Origin: Allobosea sp.
GTDB taxonomy: Bacteria > Pseudomonadota > Alphaproteobacteria > Rhizobiales > Beijerinckiaceae
Assembly: GCF_017308015.1 (NCBI RefSeq)
Contig: NZ_JAFKFW010000033.1
Location: 1-61,043 of the forward strand
DNA: 61,043 nt
Direction of reading: 5' to 3'
Under the pieces are notes generated by a model that saw nothing but the letters and a program-made list of their open reading frames with translations, had not been told where the DNA came from and searched no databases. This document shows positions 37,647 through 45,965 of this stretch, piece after piece. Each line of letters starts with the position of its first letter. Positions within the stretch are counted from its first letter, which is position 1. Position numbers and translations under genes: made by a program.

Positions 37647-38204
37647 CGCTTGCTCCTTCGAGAAAATCGGCAGGCAAGCTTCGGGCCGCCAGGGGCACTC
37701 CACGAAACCACCGAAAATTCAGAGTCTTGTCAGACGCGAGGCGCGGTTCGCGGGTCATGCCCGCCCGGAAATCGGGCAAATTCTGCCCGGCAAACACTGC
37801 CCGGACACGATCCGACTCGCGACCTCGCGGGCGGCCTTCCTGAGGGATCGGGAAGGATCGGAGTCGTCTCCGCTGCAACGCAAAATCGCCTCGGCAACCC
37901 CACTTGCGATTTAGCAGGTGCAGCATGCCTATTTTGGAGGCATAAGCGCGAAGCCGATTCTTCAGAAGGCAAAATATGCACAAATCGAGGGCTGCCATTT
38001 CCCTCAATTTCGCCACAAGCGTTACATCAGCGCAGAACGATCCCGCGAAAATGACCGAATTCTTAACTCGTCATGCATTTGGAGCATATCGGAGCTGACC
38101 ACGCGCCCCTGTTGGAAGCAGGCTGTTCAGCTTATATGCAGTGCACAACGAAATTATCGCTGTGGGCACCGCCCCGGTCCGGAATATTCGCAAGGGATAC
38201 CACC
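37647..38204. other. 558-bp intergenic region without a recognised gene
   Basis: Less GC-rich than its surroundings. Short frames on both strands give no protein-like sequence. A perfect 6-bp dyad ATGCCT-N7-AGGCAT lies at 37925-37943. The region must hold divergent promoters for the hypothetical gene and the DUF1127 gene and is long enough for a small RNA, but no conserved RNA was recognised. Confidence 0.5.
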
Positions 38205-38360
38205 ATGTTCGTCACCATGATCGCCGCCAAAATCCGCGCCTACCTCCGCTATCGCGAGACCGTTCGCGAGCTCTCCCGCCTGACCGACCGCGAGCTCGAC
38301 GACCTCGGCCTGTCGCGCTCGGAGATCTCCTTCATCGCGCGCTCGCACGCCGCGGCCTGA
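38205..38360 (+). CDS. DUF1127 domain-containing small protein
   Basis: 51 residues, starting MFVTMIAAKIRAYLRYRETV. The DUF1127 core RYRETVRELSRLTDRELDDLGLSRSEI fills most of it: a basic, amphipathic helix-turn-helix-like peptide. Short alphaproteobacterial members of this family have been linked to RNA turnover and phosphate/carbon regulation, but the role of this one is unknown. AAGGGA lies before the ATG. Longer upstream starts are rejected because they lack the SD and family support. A strong terminator follows about 100 bp later. Confidence 0.9.
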   Translation: MFVTMIAAKIRAYLRYRETVRELSRLTDRELDDLGLSRSEISFIARSHAAA

Positions 38361-38462
38361 AGGCTTCAGAATGAGAACCACCGCGCATCGGGCGCGGCGC
38401 GTTCCGTGTAGTTTCTCCTGAGGCTCGTGTTTCCCCTCCCCTCGAGCTTCGGTCGAAGAGCG

Positions 38463-38493
38463 AATGCCCGCCTCACGGCGGGCATTTTGCATT
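38463..38493 (+). terminator. Rho-independent terminator downstream of the DUF1127 gene
   Basis: Perfect 10-bp stem AATGCCCGCC / GGCGGGCATT with a TCAC loop, then TTGCATTT. It lies about 100 bp past the DUF1127 stop and just before trmFO. Confidence 0.8.
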
Positions 38494-38545
38494 TCAGGCC
38501 GCCTGTCCCTTGACCTCGCGGCCCGCTGCGGACACATCCCCAGCC

Positions 38546-39952
38546 ATGGAACCCGTTCATATCATCGGCGGCGGTCTCGCCGGCTCCGAAGCCGCCTGGC
38601 AGGTCGCGCAGGCCGGCATCCCCGTCATCATCCACGAGATGAGGCCCGTCCGCGGCACCGACGCCCACAAGACGGAAGGACTGGCCGAGCTCGTCTGCTC
38701 GAACTCCTTCCGCTCTGATGACTCCTCCAGCAATGCGGTCGGCCAGCTCCATTGGGAGATGCGCCGGCTGAACTCGCTGATCATGGCCAAGGGCGACGCC
38801 CATCAGGTCCCGGCCGGCGGCGCGCTCGCCGTCGACCGCGACGGCTTCTCGCAAGCCGTCACCGCCGCGCTGGAGGCCCACCCGCTCGTCACCATCGATC
38901 GCGGCGAGATCGCCGGCCTCCCACCGGCCGAATGGGACAATGTCATCATCGCCACCGGCCCTCTGACCTCGCCCGCTCTGGCACAGGGCCTGCAATCTCT
39001 GACATCAGAGGATTCGCTCGCCTTCTTCGATGCGATCGCGCCGATCGTCCATTTCGATTCGATCGACATGGGCCAGGCCTGGTTCCAGTCACGCTACGAC
39101 AAGGCCGGGCCCGGCGGCACCGGCGCCGACTACATCAACTGCCCGCTCGACCGCGATCAGTACGAGGCCTTCATCGACGCGCTGCTCGCCGCCGAGAAGA
39201 CCGAATTCAAGGAATGGGAGGGCACGCCCTATTTCGACGGCTGCCTGCCGATCGAGGTCATGGCCGAACGCGGCCGCGAGACCCTGCGATGGGGGCCGAT
39301 GAAGCCGGTCGGCCTGACCAACAAGCACAACCCGACCGTGAAGGCCCATGCCGTGGTCCAGCTCCGCCAGGACAATGCGCTCGGCACGCTGTTCAACATG
39401 ACGGGTTTCCAGACCAAGCTGAAATATGGCGAGCAGGCCGCGATCTTCCGGATGATCCCCGGCCTGCAGAATGCCGAGTTCGCCCGGCTCGGCGGCATCC
39501 ACCGCAATACCTATCTGAACTCGCCGAAGCTGCTCGACGAGCGGCTCCGCCTGAAGGCCGATACGCGCCTGCGCTTCGCCGGCCAGATCACCGGCTGCGA
39601 GGGCTATGTCGAGAGCGCCGCGACCGGCTTGCTCGCCGGCCGCATGGCAGCCGCCGAACGGCTGGGCCATGAGCTCCCTCTACCGCCCGCAGCGACGGCT
39701 CTCGGCGCGCTGGTGAACCACATCACCGGCGGCCATATCGTCACCATCGACGAAGGGCCGCGCTCCTTCCAGCCGATGAACATCAATTTCGGCCTGTTTC
39801 CCCCGATCGAGGGCGTGGCGACGACCGGCCCCGACGGCAAGCGCCTGAAAGGCCCGGCCAAGAGTCTCGCCCGCAAGCAGGCGCTGACGGCCCGCGCCAA
39901 GCAGGTGATGGACGCATGGGCTGGCGGCATCGAGGCCCAGGCGGCGGAGTAG
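38546..39952 (+). CDS. trmFO: Methylenetetrahydrofolate-tRNA-(uracil-54-C5)-methyltransferase (FADH2-oxidising) TrmFO
   Basis: Makes ribothymidine 54 in the T-loop of tRNA with methylene-THF as carbon source. 468 residues. The FAD site [19 protein letters not shown] is at the N-terminus. It contains [18 protein letters not shown] with the catalytic-cysteine region, [11 protein letters not shown], and near the end [12 protein letters not shown]. The ATG at 38546 puts the Rossmann motif at the family position; an in-frame TTG 36 bases upstream is less likely. It carries its own region between a terminator and a downstream repeat. Confidence 0.96.
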   Translation: MEPVHIIGGGLAGSEAAWQVAQAGIPVIIHEMRPVRGTDAHKTEGLAELVCSNSFRSDDSSSNAVGQLHWEMRRLNSLIMAKGDAHQVPAGGALAVDRDGFSQAVTAALEAHPLVTIDRGEIAGLPPAEWDNVIIATGPLTSPALAQGLQSLTSEDSLAFFDAIAPIVHFDSIDMGQAWFQSRYDKAGPGGTGADYINCPLDRDQYEAFIDALLAAEKTEFKEWEGTPYFDGCLPIEVMAERGRETLRWGPMKPVGLTNKHNPTVKAHAVVQLRQDNALGTLFNMTGFQTKLKYGEQAAIFRMIPGLQNAEFARLGGIHRNTYLNSPKLLDERLRLKADTRLRFAGQITGCEGYVESAATGLLAGRMAAAERLGHELPLPPAATALGALVNHITGGHIVTIDEGPRSFQPMNINFGLFPPIEGVATTGPDGKRLKGPAKSLARKQALTARAKQVMDAWAGGIEAQAAE

Positions 39953-39982
39953 GAAGCTCGTCCCTGGCAGACAAGACAAGCG

Positions 39983-40142
39983 CGGGATCCCCTCTCCTGT
40001 AAGGAAAGGGGTAGGGGTGAGGTGTAGGCCCCTCGACCAGCAAGGCATCAACTTCACCGCTGCGCAGCGACCACCTCACGGCAAAATCGGTGAGTGGCCT
40101 ACCCCTCACCCTGCCCTCTCCCTATGGGAGAGGGTTCCCCGT
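39983..40142. repeat. Long inverted-repeat element between trmFO and the NDUFAF6-like gene
   Basis: About 155 bp with outer arms of related sequence: GGGGTAGGGGTGAGGTGTAGGCC on the left and GGCCTACCCCTCACCCTGCC on the right. CTCTCC...GGAGAGGG sub-dyads sit at both ends. This is the general design of dispersed intergenic repeats in Hyphomicrobiales. It can form a long hairpin at the convergent gene ends. No ORF inside is credible. Confidence 0.7.
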
Positions 40143-40204
40143 GTCTCTGCTGTTTCAGGGCATCGCAAATCGGAGCGCGATACGCGACCGAGGGCCAACG
40201 TCTT

Positions 40205-41116
40205 TCACTTTCGCCGCGACGCCCGCCACAGCACCCATTGCCGCCGCCAGGCCGGCAGGGTGATGATCGTGCGGTAAGGATCGTAGCCACCGATCTCCAT
40301 CCGCTTGAGATAGGGCTCGACCAGCGCGACCGGCAGGAAGGCCGGCTTCAGGCCGGACGGGATCGTCTCACCGAGGCTGGTCAGCTTCTTCAGGTGTCCG
40401 CGCGTGATCTCGCGCAGCTCTTTCAGCGAATAGAGCACGCCCGGTCCACCGCGCCCGCGCACGATATCGTCCCGCGTCACGCCGTTGCGAGCGAGGATAT
40501 CGGCCGGCAGATAGACCTGCCCTTCGGCCGCATGCCAGGGAAAGGCGCGCATCAGCCCGGTCAACGCATAGGCGACGCCGGCATGTCCGCAGGCCGTTGC
40601 GCCGCCGGGATCGCGCCCGCCCGCCAGGACGATGCAGGCGAGCCGGATCACCGCGCTCGCCGTTTCGCCCGCATAGCCCTCCAGATCGCGCAAGGACGGC
40701 ATCGGATCGTCATAGAGGTCGAAGATGCGCGCATCGATCAGCGCCGTCAGGGGTGCGACCGGCAGGCGATAGCGCCGGATGGTGTCGAGCAGAGCCGCGG
40801 CGACCGGGTGCGCCTGCGTTTCGCCGCTGGCCTGGCCTTCGAGCACGTCGCGCCACCATTGCAGCCGGACTTCGCCCGGCAGCGGCTCGCTGACCAGCAC
40901 CCTGACCCGGGCGATCTCCAGGCTGAAGGCATAGAGTGCATAGAGCGCGGCACGGCGATCCTCGGGAGCGTAGAGCCCGGCGATATAGCGATCCTGGTCC
41001 TGCTCGCGAACCAGATCGGCGCAATGGGCATAGGCCTCCGGCAGGCGCGCCGGCGCGATCTCCCTGCGGTCGTCGGTATCGGTCTGCGGCATCGTCCCGC
41101 CTCGGCCCGTCGTCAT
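40205..41116 (-). CDS. Squalene/phytoene synthase-fold protein, NDUFAF6-like
   Basis: 303 residues. The fold is recognisable from LYALYAFSLEIARVRVLVSEPLPGEVRLQWWRDVLEG, YAGETASAVIRLA and LTGLMRAFPWHAAEGQVYLPADIL. The two Asp-rich DxxxD motifs that bind diphosphate in true squalene/phytoene synthases are absent (AFSLEIARVRV; MRAFPWHAAEG). This matches the NDUFAF6 branch, mitochondrial complex I assembly factors, rather than a terpenoid enzyme. Downstream of secD-secF and the NDUFAF3-like gene. Start at 41116 or, with GAGG at 7 bases, at 41092. Confidence 0.85.
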   Translation of the reverse strand: MTTGRGGTMPQTDTDDRREIAPARLPEAYAHCADLVREQDQDRYIAGLYAPEDRRAALYALYAFSLEIARVRVLVSEPLPGEVRLQWWRDVLEGQASGETQAHPVAAALLDTIRRYRLPVAPLTALIDARIFDLYDDPMPSLRDLEGYAGETASAVIRLACIVLAGGRDPGGATACGHAGVAYALTGLMRAFPWHAAEGQVYLPADILARNGVTRDDIVRGRGGPGVLYSLKELREITRGHLKKLTSLGETIPSGLKPAFLPVALVEPYLKRMEIGGYDPYRTIITLPAWRRQWVLWRASRRK

Positions 41117-41196
41117 GCGGCCGTTCCCAATCTTAGGGCAAGCGCCCTGTCCCCGCTACACATCGTCGGCATGGCCGGCTTCTCGGATCGTCAGCC

Positions 41197-41574
41197 TCAG
41201 TCGACTGCGATCAGGGCAGCGGCCACCCGCCGATCCTCGCCGACGAGGACATTGTAGGTCCGCGCCGCCGCGCCGGTCGCCATGCCCTCCACGGCGATCC
41301 CCGCCTGCTTCAGCGGATCACGCAGAGCAGGCGGAATGAAGGCGATCTCCGGCCCCGTGCCGATCAGCAGGAAATCGATGGTGCCCGCCTCGTCGAGAAC
41401 CGGCTGCAGGCTCTCGATCGTGACCTCGGAAAAGCGTGTCACCGGCCAGATGCGGATGCCGGCCGGCGTTGCGATGATCGAGCCCTTGTGACTCATCTCG
41501 GCGAAGCGAAACCCGCCCGCGCCGATGGCGTCGAGCGGAAAGCGGCCGGGAACGAAGCCATCGAACCGCGGCAC
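41197..41574 (-). CDS. Mth938-like domain protein (NDUFAF3/AAMDC family)
   Basis: 125 residues, a single Mth938 fold. It has FVPGRFPLDAIGAGGFRFAEMSHKGSIIATPAGIRIWPV, then FLLIGTGPEIAFIPPALRDPL and a C-terminal ARTYNVLVGEDRRVAAALI. Eukaryotic NDUFAF3 in this family assembles respiratory complex I. GTG start, 8 bp after secF, so it belongs to the yajC-secD-secF operon. The NDUFAF6-like gene follows 80 bp later, which supports a joint role in complex I biogenesis. Confidence 0.9.
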   Translation of the reverse strand: MPRFDGFVPGRFPLDAIGAGGFRFAEMSHKGSIIATPAGIRIWPVTRFSEVTIESLQPVLDEAGTIDFLLIGTGPEIAFIPPALRDPLKQAGIAVEGMATGAAARTYNVLVGEDRRVAAALIAVD

Positions 41575-41582
41575 GGCCGCGA

Positions 41583-42548
41583 TCAGGCCTTCGCCTTGGC
41601 GGCGGAAGCCTTGGCTCGCGCTGCCTCCTGCGCCTCCTCGCGGGCACCGGCCGAGCGCACGTCCATGTAGAGCAGCACAGGCGTCGAGACGAACATCGCC
41701 GAGTAGGTGCAGACCACGACGCCGAACAGCATGACGAGCGCGAAACCCTCGATCGCCGTGCCGCCGAACAGCACGAGCGCGAGCAGCGAAAGGAATGTCG
41801 TGGTCGCCGTCATCGCCGTGCGCGACAGCGTCGAGTTGACCGAGAGATCGAGAAGCTCTGCGATCGGCATGGTCTTGTAGCGGCGCAGCAGTTCGCGCGT
41901 GCGGTCGAACACCACCACGGTCTCGTTCAGCGAATAGCCGACGATGGTCAGGATCGCCGCGATCGAAGTCAGGTTGAACTCGAGCTGCGTGATCAGGAAG
42001 AAACCTATCGTCAGCACGATGTCGTGCAGCGTGCCGAGGATCGCGCCGATCGCCAGCGGCATCTCGAAGCGGAACCAGAGATAGATCAGCACGCCAACGA
42101 TCGCGAGCACGACGCCGAGCGTACCGGCCTGCACCAGTTCGCCCGAAACGCGCGGGCCCACAGTCTCGACGCGACGGAAGTCATAGTTGGAGGCGAAGGC
42201 CTCGCGTGCCTTGACCACCACTGCCTGCTGCGCCGTCTCGCCGCCCGGCTGCATGCCGAAGCGCATCGAGACCTCGCCGCCCGAGCCGAATTCCTGCACT
42301 TCGGCCTCGCCGAAGCCAAGCCCGTTGGCGGTGTGGCGGATCTGGGCGATGTCGACGGCAGCGCCCTTCGTCTGCATCTCGATCAGGGTGCCGCCCTTGA
42401 AGTCGATGCCGAAATTCAGGCCGACCGTGAGGAAGAGAGCGAGCACCAGAATCGAATAGGCGGCCGACAGCGGATAGCTGAAGCGGCGGAACCAGACGAA
42501 TTTGAACTTGGTGTTGTCGGGAACGATACGAAGCAGGCGCATGCGCAT
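41583..42548 (-). CDS. secF: Protein translocase subunit SecF
   Basis: 321 residues, six membrane spans. With SecD it uses the proton motive force to pull preproteins through SecYEG. The SecF features are FGIDFKGGTLIEMQTK in the first periplasmic domain, GFGEAEVQEFGSGGEVSMRF, and the cytoplasmic-side VGYSLNETVVVFDRTRELLRRY. The ATG at 42548 has AGGAG 7 bases upstream, which decides against a TTG two codons earlier. It follows secD by 27 bp. Confidence 0.97.
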   Translation of the reverse strand: MRMRLLRIVPDNTKFKFVWFRRFSYPLSAAYSILVLALFLTVGLNFGIDFKGGTLIEMQTKGAAVDIAQIRHTANGLGFGEAEVQEFGSGGEVSMRFGMQPGGETAQQAVVVKAREAFASNYDFRRVETVGPRVSGELVQAGTLGVVLAIVGVLIYLWFRFEMPLAIGAILGTLHDIVLTIGFFLITQLEFNLTSIAAILTIVGYSLNETVVVFDRTRELLRRYKTMPIAELLDLSVNSTLSRTAMTATTTFLSLLALVLFGGTAIEGFALVMLFGVVVCTYSAMFVSTPVLLYMDVRSAGAREEAQEAARAKASAAKAKA

Positions 42549-42575
42549 GGCCAATCTCCTGAGGGGTTGGCAGCG

Positions 42576-44186
42576 TCAGAACGGGAGATGCTTGGGCTTG
42601 GCCCAGCGATACCAGATCGCGATCAGCATCCGGGTCAGCGTCACCGCCGTGATGACGGTGGTGAGGATGCCGAGGATGAACACCACCGCGAAGCCGCGCA
42701 CCGGGCCGGAGCCGAGCGAGAACAGGGCCACCGCCGCGATCAGCATGGTGACGTTGGAGTCGATGATCGTCGCGAAGGCGCGCTGGAATCCGGCTTCGAT
42801 CGCTGAGACGAGGCTGCGCCCCTGATGCTCCTCCTCGCGCATGCGTTCGTAGATCAGCACGTTGGAGTCGACCGCCGTGCCGATGGTCAGCACGATACCG
42901 GCGATGCCGGGCAGCGTCATCGTCGCACCGAGGAAGGACATCAGGCCGAAGATCAGGCCGACATGGACCAAAAGCGCCACGCTCGCGATCATCCCGAAGA
43001 TCCCGTAGGTCGCCAGCATGTAGATCACCACCAGCACGGTCGCGATCAGCGTCGCCATCTTGCCGGCCTGGATCGAATCGGCACCGAGGCCGGGACCGAC
43101 CGTGCGCTCCTCGACGATCGTCATCTTGGCGGGCAGCGCGCCGGCGCGCAGCAGGATCGACAGGTTGTTGACCTGCTCGACGGTGAAGTTGCCGGAGATC
43201 TGACCCGAACCGCCCGTGATCGGCGACTGGATCACTGGCGACGAGATCACCTTGTTGTCGAGCACAATCGCCAGCGGGCGGCCGAGATGCTCGGTGGTGA
43301 TCTGGCCGAAGCGCTGGGCGCCGCGGATGTTGAAACGGAAATTCACGATCGGGGTGCCGCTGCGCGAATCGAAAGCCGGCTGGGCGTCGATCAGGTCGCC
43401 GCCATCGACCGAAGGCTGACGCAGCACGGGAACCATCTGGCCGCCGGCATCCTGCGAGGGCAGCATGTCGACATCGCTGCTGTTGGCGTCGCCGACGAGG
43501 CGGAACTCCAGTTTCGCGGTTTCGCCCAGAATTTCCTTCAGGCGCTGCGGGTTCTGCAAGCCCGGGACCTGCACCAGGATGCGGTCGAGGCCCTGACGCT
43601 GGATATTCGGCTCGGTGGTGCCCAGCGCGTCGACGCGCCGACGCAGCACTTCCATGGCCTGCTCGACGGCCCGGCGGATGCGTTCGTTCGAGCCCGCCTC
43701 GGTGACCATGACCTGGATCAGCCCGTCCGGCTGCTCCGCGATGCTGATCGACTGGTTGCCGGAGGGCCCGAACGCGCCGAGGGTACCGATCGGCTGGGCG
43801 AGTTCACGCAGCTTGGGCAGCACGCGTCCGCGCTCGGCTGCATCCGTAACGCGCACCTGCACACCGCGCGGCGTCGTCTGGATACCGCCCTGGGGCGCGG
43901 CGCGCTCCTCGCGGAGGATGCGGCGGACGTCGTCGCGCAACTGCGTCACCTGACTGCGCACCAGCTCGGCCCGGTCGATCTCGAGCAGGACATGCGATCC
44001 GCCTTGCAGATCGAGCCCGAGCACCACCGCATGGATCGGCAGCAGAGCGCGTGGAATCCAGGACGGGGCGTTGGTTTCGATCGCCTTGCGCGTCTCAGGC
44101 GACAAGAGGTTCGGCACGGCGAGCCCGCAGCCGACGAGCAGCACGAGCAGGACGAGAATGACCTTGCGGGCCTGGAGACGAAGCAT
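42576..44186 (-). CDS. secD: Protein translocase subunit SecD
   Basis: 536 residues. The N-terminal helix (residues 8-27) is followed by a large periplasmic P1 domain (GLDLQGGSHVLLEIDRAEL, RRRVDALGTTEPNIQRQGLDRILVQVPG) and five C-terminal spans. These contain LPGIAGIVLTIGTAVDSNVLIYERMREE, the proton-coupling motif. Shorter than E. coli SecD (615), as in many alphaproteobacteria. Same operon as yajC and secF. Confidence 0.97.
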   Translation of the reverse strand: MLRLQARKVILVLLVLLVGCGLAVPNLLSPETRKAIETNAPSWIPRALLPIHAVVLGLDLQGGSHVLLEIDRAELVRSQVTQLRDDVRRILREERAAPQGGIQTTPRGVQVRVTDAAERGRVLPKLRELAQPIGTLGAFGPSGNQSISIAEQPDGLIQVMVTEAGSNERIRRAVEQAMEVLRRRVDALGTTEPNIQRQGLDRILVQVPGLQNPQRLKEILGETAKLEFRLVGDANSSDVDMLPSQDAGGQMVPVLRQPSVDGGDLIDAQPAFDSRSGTPIVNFRFNIRGAQRFGQITTEHLGRPLAIVLDNKVISSPVIQSPITGGSGQISGNFTVEQVNNLSILLRAGALPAKMTIVEERTVGPGLGADSIQAGKMATLIATVLVVIYMLATYGIFGMIASVALLVHVGLIFGLMSFLGATMTLPGIAGIVLTIGTAVDSNVLIYERMREEEHQGRSLVSAIEAGFQRAFATIIDSNVTMLIAAVALFSLGSGPVRGFAVVFILGILTTVITAVTLTRMLIAIWYRWAKPKHLPF

Positions 44187-44250
44187 CTGCGTGAACAGCC
44201 TTGTTGTCGTGGCGGAGCTCCCGTGGCGAAGAGCCCGGGCCGCCGCGTTC

Positions 44251-44577
44251 TCAGTTCTTGACCGGCTCGTTCTTGGAGCGGACGTCCTGGATCATGCCGC
44301 GCACGATGCGCACGCGCACGCCATCGGCGATCTCGACCTCGATCTCGCCATCGTCGACGACCTTCGAGACCTTCCCGATCATGCCGCCGGAGGTGACGAC
44401 GGTGTCGCCGCGGCGCACGTTCTTGATCAGCTCCTGATGGGCCTTGGCCCGGCGCTGCTGCGGCCGGATGATCAGGAACCACATGATGACGAAGATCAGC
44501 AGGAACGGCACGAGCTGGATCAGCATATCGGCGCCGCCACCGGCTCCGGAGGCCTGGGCGAAAGCGGGGGTGATCAC
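44251..44577 (-). CDS. yajC: Preprotein translocase subunit YajC
   Basis: 108 residues from a GTG at 44577 (AGGAG at 7 bases), starting MITPAFAQASGAGGG. One membrane helix (LIQLVPFLLIFVIMWFLIIRPQQRR) is followed by a small cytoplasmic domain with GDTVVTSGGMIGKVSKV. An accessory of SecDF. First gene of the secDF operon, transcribed divergently from the DUF815 ATPase across a palindromic region. Confidence 0.95.
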   Translation of the reverse strand: MITPAFAQASGAGGGADMLIQLVPFLLIFVIMWFLIIRPQQRRAKAHQELIKNVRRGDTVVTSGGMIGKVSKVVDDGEIEVEIADGVRVRIVRGMIQDVRSKNEPVKN

Positions 44578-44810
44578 GAATACACTCCTCTGGTACGGCG
44601 GCGGCACGCCGCCGACCGCAGGTCTCTAGATGGAAAGACGCGGCAAAACCATCGCCCGGCCGGAAAATCGCGCGGACTATAGCCAGCAACGCCGTGAAAT
44701 CAATCGGACGCGCCCCGCCTTCCGCACGCGATCCCTCACCTATGGGCTGACTGTCTTTCGCGCAATGCCCCTTGCGCACGATCCACGACGCGGTTTAGCT
44801 AACCGAGAGA

Positions 44811-44841
44811 ACCGTACCGGACGGTACGGTACGGTTTGACC
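44811..44841. promoter_or_regulatory. Iterated GGTACGGT palindrome between yajC and the DUF815 gene
   Basis: ACCGTACC-N4-GGTACGGT is a perfect 8-bp dyad (44811-44830). The right arm is repeated in overlap at 44828-44835. A further near-palindrome CGGTTTAGCTAACCG lies about 10 bp to the left. It has the look of an operator for a dimeric regulator that may bind twice; the regulator is unknown. The region just before the DUF815 start has no better feature. Confidence 0.45.
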
Positions 44842-44865
44842 GAACGAAACGAAAGCGCCGCAGCC

Positions 44866-45750
44866 ATGACCACGACCGAAACCGCCCCCGATCAGACGCT
44901 CGCCACGCTGCTGCGGATCGCCGACGCGCTGGAACGCATTGCCCCGCCCCGCCGCAAGGCCGCCGACCTCGAGGCCGCCGACGCCTTCGTCTGGCAGGCG
45001 GCGGGTTCTGAGCTTCTGCCAGTGCCGAAGGTCAATCGCGTCGCGCTCTCGCTTTTGCGCGGCGTCGACCGTGTCCGCGATACGCTGGCGGAGAATACCG
45101 AGCGCTTCGCCAAGGGCCTGCCGGCCAACAACGTGCTGCTCTGGGGCGCGCGCGGCATGGGGAAGTCCTCACTGGTGAAGGCCGTCCATGCCGACACAAA
45201 CCTGCGCCTCGCCAAGGACGCCCTGCCGCTGAAGCTGATCGAGATCCATCGGGAGGACATCGAAAGCCTGCCGGCGTTGATGAGCCTGTTGCGCAATGAC
45301 CCTCACCGCGCCATCGTTTTCTGCGACGACCTGTCCTTCGACAGCGACGACACCTCCTACAAATCCCTGAAGGCCGTGCTCGACGGCGGCGTCGAGGGGC
45401 GGCCCGACAATGTCGTGTTCTATGCCACCTCGAATCGCCGCCACCTGCTGCCGCGCGACATGATGGACAACGAGCGCTCGACCTCGATCAATCCCGGCGA
45501 GGCGATCGAGGAGAAGGTCTCGCTGTCGGACCGCTTCGGCCTCTGGCTCGGCTTCCACAAATGCAGCCAGGACGAGTATCTGGAGATGATCAACGGCTAT
45601 GCCGGCCATTTCGGGCTGACTGTTGCGCCCGAAGAACTGCGGCGCGACGCGCTGGAATGGTCGACGACGCGTGGCTCCCGCTCCGGCCGCACCGCCTGGC
45701 AATACATCCAGGACCTCGCCGGCCGGCTGGGCCGGAAGCTGGAAGGGTAA
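44866..45750 (+). CDS. DUF815-family AAA+ ATPase
   Basis: 294 residues from the ATG at 44866; a TTG at 44836 would add ten. The central P-loop is NNVLLWGARGMGKSSLVKAV; Walker B-like is RAIVFCDDLSFDSDDTSYKSLK; then VVFYATSNRRHLLPRDMMDN as sensor region. The N-terminal 70 residues are a helical cap. The DUF815 family is widespread in proteobacteria, cytoplasmic, with no fixed biochemical role. Monocistronic; a short perfect dyad follows the stop. Confidence 0.88.
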   Translation: MTTTETAPDQTLATLLRIADALERIAPPRRKAADLEAADAFVWQAAGSELLPVPKVNRVALSLLRGVDRVRDTLAENTERFAKGLPANNVLLWGARGMGKSSLVKAVHADTNLRLAKDALPLKLIEIHREDIESLPALMSLLRNDPHRAIVFCDDLSFDSDDTSYKSLKAVLDGGVEGRPDNVVFYATSNRRHLLPRDMMDNERSTSINPGEAIEEKVSLSDRFGLWLGFHKCSQDEYLEMINGYAGHFGLTVAPEELRRDALEWSTTRGSRSGRTAWQYIQDLAGRLGRKLEG

Positions 45751-45763
45751 GGCGCCCGCACGT

Positions 45764-45788
45764 GATGGTCGGGCTCGTCCCGACCATC
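45764..45788. repeat. Perfect dyad GATGGTCGGG / CCCGACCATC
   Basis: 10-bp arms, 5-base loop, 14 bp after the DUF815 stop. Stem-loops of this form are frequent between genes in this bacterial group. May terminate the DUF815 transcript, although there is no T-run. Confidence 0.5.
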
Positions 45789-45868
45789 CACGTCTTCCTC
45801 GGTCGAACTGCCCGTTCAAGACATGGATGCTCCCCGCAAGGGCGAGCATGAAAGGTCGAACGAACGAA

Positions 45869-45908
45869 AACGGGGCCGCCCTTTTCTGGGGCAGCCCCGT
45901 TCTTTTCG
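45869..45908. terminator. Bidirectional rho-independent terminator
   Basis: Stem AACGGGGC(C)GCCC / GGGGC(A)GCCCCGTT with one internal mismatch, followed by TCTTTTCG on the plus strand and by TTTTCG on the minus strand. It separates the DUF815 gene from the convergent NlpD-like gene. Confidence 0.8.
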
Positions 45909-45965
45909 ATCGGGAGGGTCTCGCGGAACCGATCGAAGGGAGAAACTTCGTCCGCAGCTCCCGGA

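Noticed and set aside
40205-41116. Carotenoid or hopanoid biosynthesis gene (phytoene/squalene synthase)
   Set aside because: Both Asp-rich catalytic motifs are missing and no terpenoid genes are near; NDUFAF6-like is a better fit.
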